From Acidobacteriota bacterium (GTDB taxonomy: Bacteria; Acidobacteriota; Blastocatellia; Pyrinomonadales; Pyrinomonadaceae), in NCBI GenBank assembly GCA_018269075.1, contig JAFDVJ010000020.1, positions 1-47,667 on the forward strand: a stretch of DNA of 47,667 nucleotides, written 5' to 3'. Positions within the stretch are counted from its first letter, which is position 1. The number at the start of each line of letters is the position of its first letter. Shown here piece after piece: positions 44,036 to 47,667 of the stretch. The position numbers and the translations under genes were made by a program. A model generated the notes under the pieces. That model was not told the DNA's origin. It ran no database searches and saw only the letters and a list, made by a program, of their open reading frames with translations.

Positions 44036-44167
44036 GGAGCGCCGGTATCCTCCCGGCAAACGCCGTGCAAACGGCGTCAAACGCTTCATTTATCTTTAAT
44101 CTTCAGGAAAATGAAGATTTGTTTGCGTGTTTCAACCGTATTGCCGGCCGCGATGCCGGCGCTCCGT
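44036..44167. repeat. Dispersed GCGCCGGC repeat pair in the spacer
   Basis: 44036-44090 and 44141-44167 hold opposite-facing copies of a host repeat built on GAGCGCCGGC, a CGGC spacer and GTCAAACGCTTCATT. A matching copy lies at 47539-47593, and a 12-base-stem relative is at 45380-45409. The 24 bases at 44141-44164 are the exact reverse complement of 47539-47562. No gene is supported in this 261-base spacer. Confidence 0.75.
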
Positions 44168-44285
44168 CACGATGCTCTTTTCGAACGGTCCCGTTCGGCG
44201 GGCCGTCATTTGTCGGGCCGGACGACTTCGGCCGGCCTTCTTTTTTCAACCGCCGGACATCGGTTTCCGGCTTATCAGGGGGAAT

Positions 44286-45374
44286 ATGAATAAACATCTT
44301 ATCGGTTTTTTACTGGCAGTTTTCTCTTCTTACCCGGCGACCGCGCAGACGCCGGGCGTCGACATCGCGCCGCCGTTCGCCGTCATCGACGGCCAGCCGA
44401 ACGAGATCGGCGCGTATTACCGGAAAGTCATCACGCCGGCCTCGTCGACGTCGCTCGGCATCCACAGCCGCGGCGGCACGATCCCGGAATTCGCGGCCGA
44501 CGCGAACCGGTTCTTTATTCAGGATCTCGACGGCGTCGCCGGCTACAGTCTGAGCGAGATGAACGATTACCGGACCGGCTCGCGCGACCGCCCGAGCATC
44601 TATCTCGGCGGCCGCTGCAACAACGTCGAGATCGATGCCGGGCTCGCGTGGAATCGCGTCTGGGCGATCGTCGGCGGCGTCACGCGCGCGACGTGGACCG
44701 GCGACGCCGACGGGTCGAGCCGCACCGATCAATACTACATCGAATCGAGCGGCGGCCTCTACCGCGTCAAAAATCTGCAGGGCACGCAGATCACGTCCGG
44801 CAGCGTTTTCGCGCCGTCGGCCGCGGGCGCGGTCACGATCGGCACGAAAACGCTCTATCCGAACTACGCGCTGCGCCCGTTCTTCCGCTCGTCCGATCAC
44901 GCGGCGAACAGCGGCTATCACACGATCGCGACCGCCGGCGGCACGAACGATTCGCGCTTTTACGCGGCCGATCTCTTCACGATCGAGCTCAAAAAGCTCC
45001 AGACGGGCGAGATCCGGCTGATAATCAGCGGCGGGCCGGGCGGCGTCGGCGAGGCGACGACCTACACAACGACCGTCGCCGGCTTTTCGAGCGGCTCGCC
45101 GACCTTTAAGCGCGTCGATTCGATCGACCAGAAAGGCCGCGAAGGCCTGACGACCGAACCGACCAACGCGACGGTCGTCCGCGGCGGCTGGGGAATCACG
45201 TCCGTCCTCAAAAGCACCGCCAACACGCCGCTCGCCGACACCGCCGGCCTGACGGTCAAACCGGTTGAGTTTTCGCAGAACACCTACAACTATCTTTTCG
45301 GCTCGATCGGCCAGGGCCGCGCCACCCGCGTCGACGGCAGCGAACCGATCTACATCAATCCGCCCAACCCGTAA
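44286..45374 (+). CDS. Exported protein, larger paralogue of 33901-34731
   Basis: About 362 aa from the ATG at 44286, with GGGGGAAT directly before it. A signal peptide ends in SYPATAQ. The ordered blocks GAYYRKVI, SIYLGGRCNN, VEIDAGLAWN, LRPFFRS, IRLIISGGPG and FKRVDSIDQ match the smaller protein, with an added stretch between them (about 60-125). A C-terminal segment follows (VEFSQNTYNYLFGSIG). The pattern is beta-rich, again suggesting a binding or lectin-like fold, but function is unknown. The two copies lie on both arms of the divergent locus, so they probably serve the same pathway. Confidence 0.75.
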   Translation: MNKHLIGFLLAVFSSYPATAQTPGVDIAPPFAVIDGQPNEIGAYYRKVITPASSTSLGIHSRGGTIPEFAADANRFFIQDLDGVAGYSLSEMNDYRTGSRDRPSIYLGGRCNNVEIDAGLAWNRVWAIVGGVTRATWTGDADGSSRTDQYYIESSGGLYRVKNLQGTQITSGSVFAPSAAGAVTIGTKTLYPNYALRPFFRSSDHAANSGYHTIATAGGTNDSRFYAADLFTIELKKLQTGEIRLIISGGPGGVGEATTYTTTVAGFSSGSPTFKRVDSIDQKGREGLTTEPTNATVVRGGWGITSVLKSTANTPLADTAGLTVKPVEFSQNTYNYLFGSIGQGRATRVDGSEPIYINPPNP

Positions 45375-45379
45375 AACCA

Positions 45380-45409
45380 CGGAGCGCCGGCCGTGATGCC
45401 GGCGCTCCG
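45380..45409. repeat. Perfect 12-bp-stem hairpin after the exported protein gene
   Basis: CGGAGCGCCGGC (45380-45391) and GCCGGCGCTCCG (45398-45409) pair perfectly around CGTGAT, five bases after the stop codon. It could stop or stabilise the transcript, but there is no T tract. It is also a member of the dispersed GCGCCGGC family. Confidence 0.85.
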
Positions 45410-45524
45410 TAAAACCGCGTCCGGTATTTGCTTCCGTTTGAGCTCTTATCCTATCATTCCTCTAAATTCGCGGAATGCACGGTTTCCGCCCGAGCAGACG
45501 AACCGGAGTGAGAGATAATCGAAA

Positions 45525-47534
45525 ATGTTAAAAACCAAACGCGGCGCGGCCGAAGCGGCCGGAGTCGCGGCGCTTTTGTTGATCCTCGGCCTTCAATTGT
45601 TTATGACCGTCCGGCAGCAGTCGCAGACGTGGGACGAGGCCGACCATATTTTCGCCGGCTATATGTCGTGGAAAACCGCGGATTTCGGTCTCAATCCCGA
45701 ACATCCGCCGCTCGTCAAGCTGATCGCCGCCCTGCCGCTGCTGCCGATGCCGCTGACGGTTCCCGCGCTCCAGGACCGCTTTTTTAAAGAGAACGCATTC
45801 TTAAGCGGCAAGGATTTTCTCTACCGCAACGACGCCGACGCGATCCTGCTCCGGGCCCGGTCGGCGGCGGCCGTTTTCTCGCTGCTCGGCGCGCTCTTCG
45901 TGTTTCTCGGCACGCGCGAGATGTTCGGCCGCGGCGCGGCGTTCTTCGCGCTCGCGCTGCTTGTCTTCGATCCGAATTTTCTCGCCCACGGCGCCTACGT
46001 GACGACCGACGCCGGCGCTTCGGCGATGATCTTCGCGACCGTCTACGCCTTTTACCGCTGGGTCAAAGCGCCTTCCGCGCCGCGCCTGCTGCTCGTCGGG
46101 CTCGCGCTCGGCGTCGCGCTCGCCGTCAAGCATTCGGCCGTCCTTTTGTTTCCGATGCTGTTCGTGCTCGCGCTCGGCGAATTGCTGCGGCGGCGCTTCG
46201 GCACGCGCGACACGGAAACCGAAGCCCCGGTCAATCTCTGGAAACAGGCGCTGCGGATGATGCTCGCGCTCGCCGCGATCACCGCGATCGGGGTCGTCCT
46301 GCTGTGGGCGTGCTACGGCTTTCGCTATCAAGCGCGGCCGGCCGGGCTCGAATTAAATCCGCCGTTCGCGGAATTCACGAAGGGACTCACGCCGGGTCAG
46401 GACCTTTTGATCGGCACCGCGGCGCGGTTTCACCTGCTGCCCGAATCGTATCTCTACGGGCTCTCGGACATCCTGATGACGACCTTTCCGAGCTACGTTT
46501 TCGGAAAGACCTACCCGCACAGCGTCTGGTTTTATTTTTCGGTCGTCTTCGTCGTCAAATCGACGCTCGCCTTGCTGCTCCTGTTTCTGCTGACGCTCGC
46601 CGCGATCGGCACGCGCCGGTTCGACCGCTGGCGCGAAGTCCTCTTTCTGGGCGTCCCGCCGCTGATCTATTTTCTGGCGGCGATGAATTCCGGGACCAAC
46701 ATCGGCGTCCGCCACATCCTGCCCGTCTATATCTTTCTGTTCGCGCTTGCCGGCGGCGCGGCGGCGGCGTTCGTCGGCCGCCATCGAAAATGGGGCTTCG
46801 TCGCGGCGGCGCTGCTCATCTGGCACGTCGCGGCATCGCTGCTCGCTTATCCGTATTATATTCCGTATTCGAACGAGCTCTGGGGCGGGTCCGTCAACAC
46901 CTGGAAGCATCTCAGCGATTCGAACGCCGACTGGGCGCAGCAGCTCAAAGAAGTCAAACGATATCTCGACGCGCGCGGCATCAAAGACTGCTGGTTCGTC
47001 TATTTCGGCGAGGGCGTCGCCGAGCCGGCCTACTACGGCATCCCGTGCCGGCCGCTGCCGACCGCCGATTCGCTCTGGCTCAACGAAAGAATCGCGCCGC
47101 CGCCCGCGATCGACGGCCCGGTGCTCGTCAGCGCGGCCGATCTCTCGGGCTTCGAATTCGGCCCCGGCCGGCTCAATCCTTACGAGGATTTCAAATCCGT
47201 GACGCCGAACGACGTCATCGGCCGCCAGGTCTTCGTTTTCGAAGGCCGTTTCGAAATCCCGCTCGCCGCCGCGCTCGGCCGCAGCCAGAACGCCCGCAAT
47301 CTGCTCGAAGCCGAACAAACGGACGCCGCGCTCGCGGAAGCCCAAACCGCCGCCGCGCTCGCGCCCGACTCGGTCACCGTCCGGATCACCTTAGGCGACG
47401 CATTGTCCGCCGCCGGCCGCCGGGACGAAGCCCGCGCCGAATACCAGCGGGCGCTGACGCTCGCCCAAACCGTCGAACCCGATTTTCAGGCCGGCGCGAT
47501 CCCGTCGATCGAACAAAAGCTGGCCGGCAATTAA
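45525..47534 (+). CDS. GT39-type membrane glycosyltransferase with C-terminal TPR
   Basis: This 669-aa protein has about ten membrane segments. An acidic loop after the first helix (TWDEADHIFAGYMSW) and FGLNPEHPPLVKLIAALP match the first-loop DE and EHPP motifs of PMT/ArnT-like (GT39/GT-C) enzymes. These transfer sugars from polyprenyl phosphate to proteins or lipids on the outer face of the membrane. The last 80 residues (LLEAEQTDAALAEAQTAAALAPDSV and on) look like two tetratricopeptide repeats. A possible link to the amino-sugar cluster is only positional. Confidence 0.85.
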   Translation: MLKTKRGAAEAAGVAALLLILGLQLFMTVRQQSQTWDEADHIFAGYMSWKTADFGLNPEHPPLVKLIAALPLLPMPLTVPALQDRFFKENAFLSGKDFLYRNDADAILLRARSAAAVFSLLGALFVFLGTREMFGRGAAFFALALLVFDPNFLAHGAYVTTDAGASAMIFATVYAFYRWVKAPSAPRLLLVGLALGVALAVKHSAVLLFPMLFVLALGELLRRRFGTRDTETEAPVNLWKQALRMMLALAAITAIGVVLLWACYGFRYQARPAGLELNPPFAEFTKGLTPGQDLLIGTAARFHLLPESYLYGLSDILMTTFPSYVFGKTYPHSVWFYFSVVFVVKSTLALLLLFLLTLAAIGTRRFDRWREVLFLGVPPLIYFLAAMNSGTNIGVRHILPVYIFLFALAGGAAAAFVGRHRKWGFVAAALLIWHVAASLLAYPYYIPYSNELWGGSVNTWKHLSDSNADWAQQLKEVKRYLDARGIKDCWFVYFGEGVAEPAYYGIPCRPLPTADSLWLNERIAPPPAIDGPVLVSAADLSGFEFGPGRLNPYEDFKSVTPNDVIGRQVFVFEGRFEIPLAAALGRSQNARNLLEAEQTDAALAEAQTAAALAPDSVTVRITLGDALSAAGRRDEARAEYQRALTLAQTVEPDFQAGAIPSIEQKLAGN

Positions 47535-47538
47535 CACA

Positions 47539-47593
47539 GAGCGCCGGCATCGCGGCCGGCAAACGCCGCGCCAGCGGTGTCAAACGCTTCATT
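47539..47593. repeat. Copy of the dispersed GCGCCGGC repeat
   Basis: A copy of the 44036-44167 repeat lies immediately after the glycosyltransferase stop. It includes the same GTCAAACGCTTCATT end (47579-47593). The remaining 74 bases of the window hold no gene that I can support. Confidence 0.75.
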
Positions 47594-47667
47594 CTTTAGA
47601 GTCTGTTTAAATTTATAGTTTGAGGCGGCGAACGCTTTTTAACCGATCCACTAAAAACACTAAAAAC

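Overview
This window joins two unlike pieces of DNA. Bases 1 to about 24190 are an AT-richer accessory island. Bases 24191 to 47667 are high-GC host chromosome. The host looks like an Acidobacteriota member, perhaps of the Pyrinomonadaceae/Blastocatellia type: it has a very large Oar-like TonB-dependent receptor with an N-terminal carboxypeptidase-regulatory domain, two secreted family 3 glycosidases, a DUF4127 protein, and dispersed GGATTTC heptamer and GCGCCGGC-type repeats. The taxonomic call is inference from gene style, not from a marker gene.

Island (1-24190). Its right edge is fixed by a 47-base copy of the 3' half of a threonine tRNA (anticodon loop to CCA, 24144-24190) beside a tyrosine recombinase (22733-23992). 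A second recombinase of the same family (3872-5065) suggests a composite island. The left end and the intact tRNA lie outside the window. The left part carries a truncated ORF, an HNH-HIT fusion, a PD-(D/E)XK-like nuclease and two hypothetical proteins. The centre is a five-gene plus-strand operon (5216-15924): SNF2 helicase with DUF3883, a small protein, a DUF1156 adenine methylase, another small protein, and a DUF499 ATPase with an N-terminal HEPN-like domain. This matches the helicase-methylase-ATPase (Hma-like) anti-phage arrangement. Next come a zinc-ribbon CD225/IFITM-like membrane protein, a secreted protein and an unnamed 260-aa protein. Last is a three-gene cassette (18406-22329) centred on an SNF2 ATPase with an internal zinc ribbon and a C-terminal DnaJ domain. 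That cassette is my best candidate for an undescribed system.

Chromosome (24191-47667). This appears to be an amino-sugar (GlcNAc/muropeptide-type) scavenging locus. A GntR/HutC regulator (40183-40917) diverges from the TonB receptor. The spacer holds two palindromes close to the DasR/NagR operator, each just downstream of a plausible promoter. Leftward genes encode receptor, inner-membrane permease, a secreted protein, two GH3 enzymes, a HyuA-like protein, an FAD oxidoreductase, a mini-metallopeptidase, a GlcNAc-type kinase and NanE. Rightward genes encode the regulator, DUF4127, a CE7-type acetyl esterase, a paralogue of the secreted protein and a GT39-type membrane glycosyltransferase. Inferred flow: outer-membrane uptake, glycoside cleavage and deacetylation, inner-membrane import, phosphorylation and epimerisation. 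No nagA or nagB is visible here.
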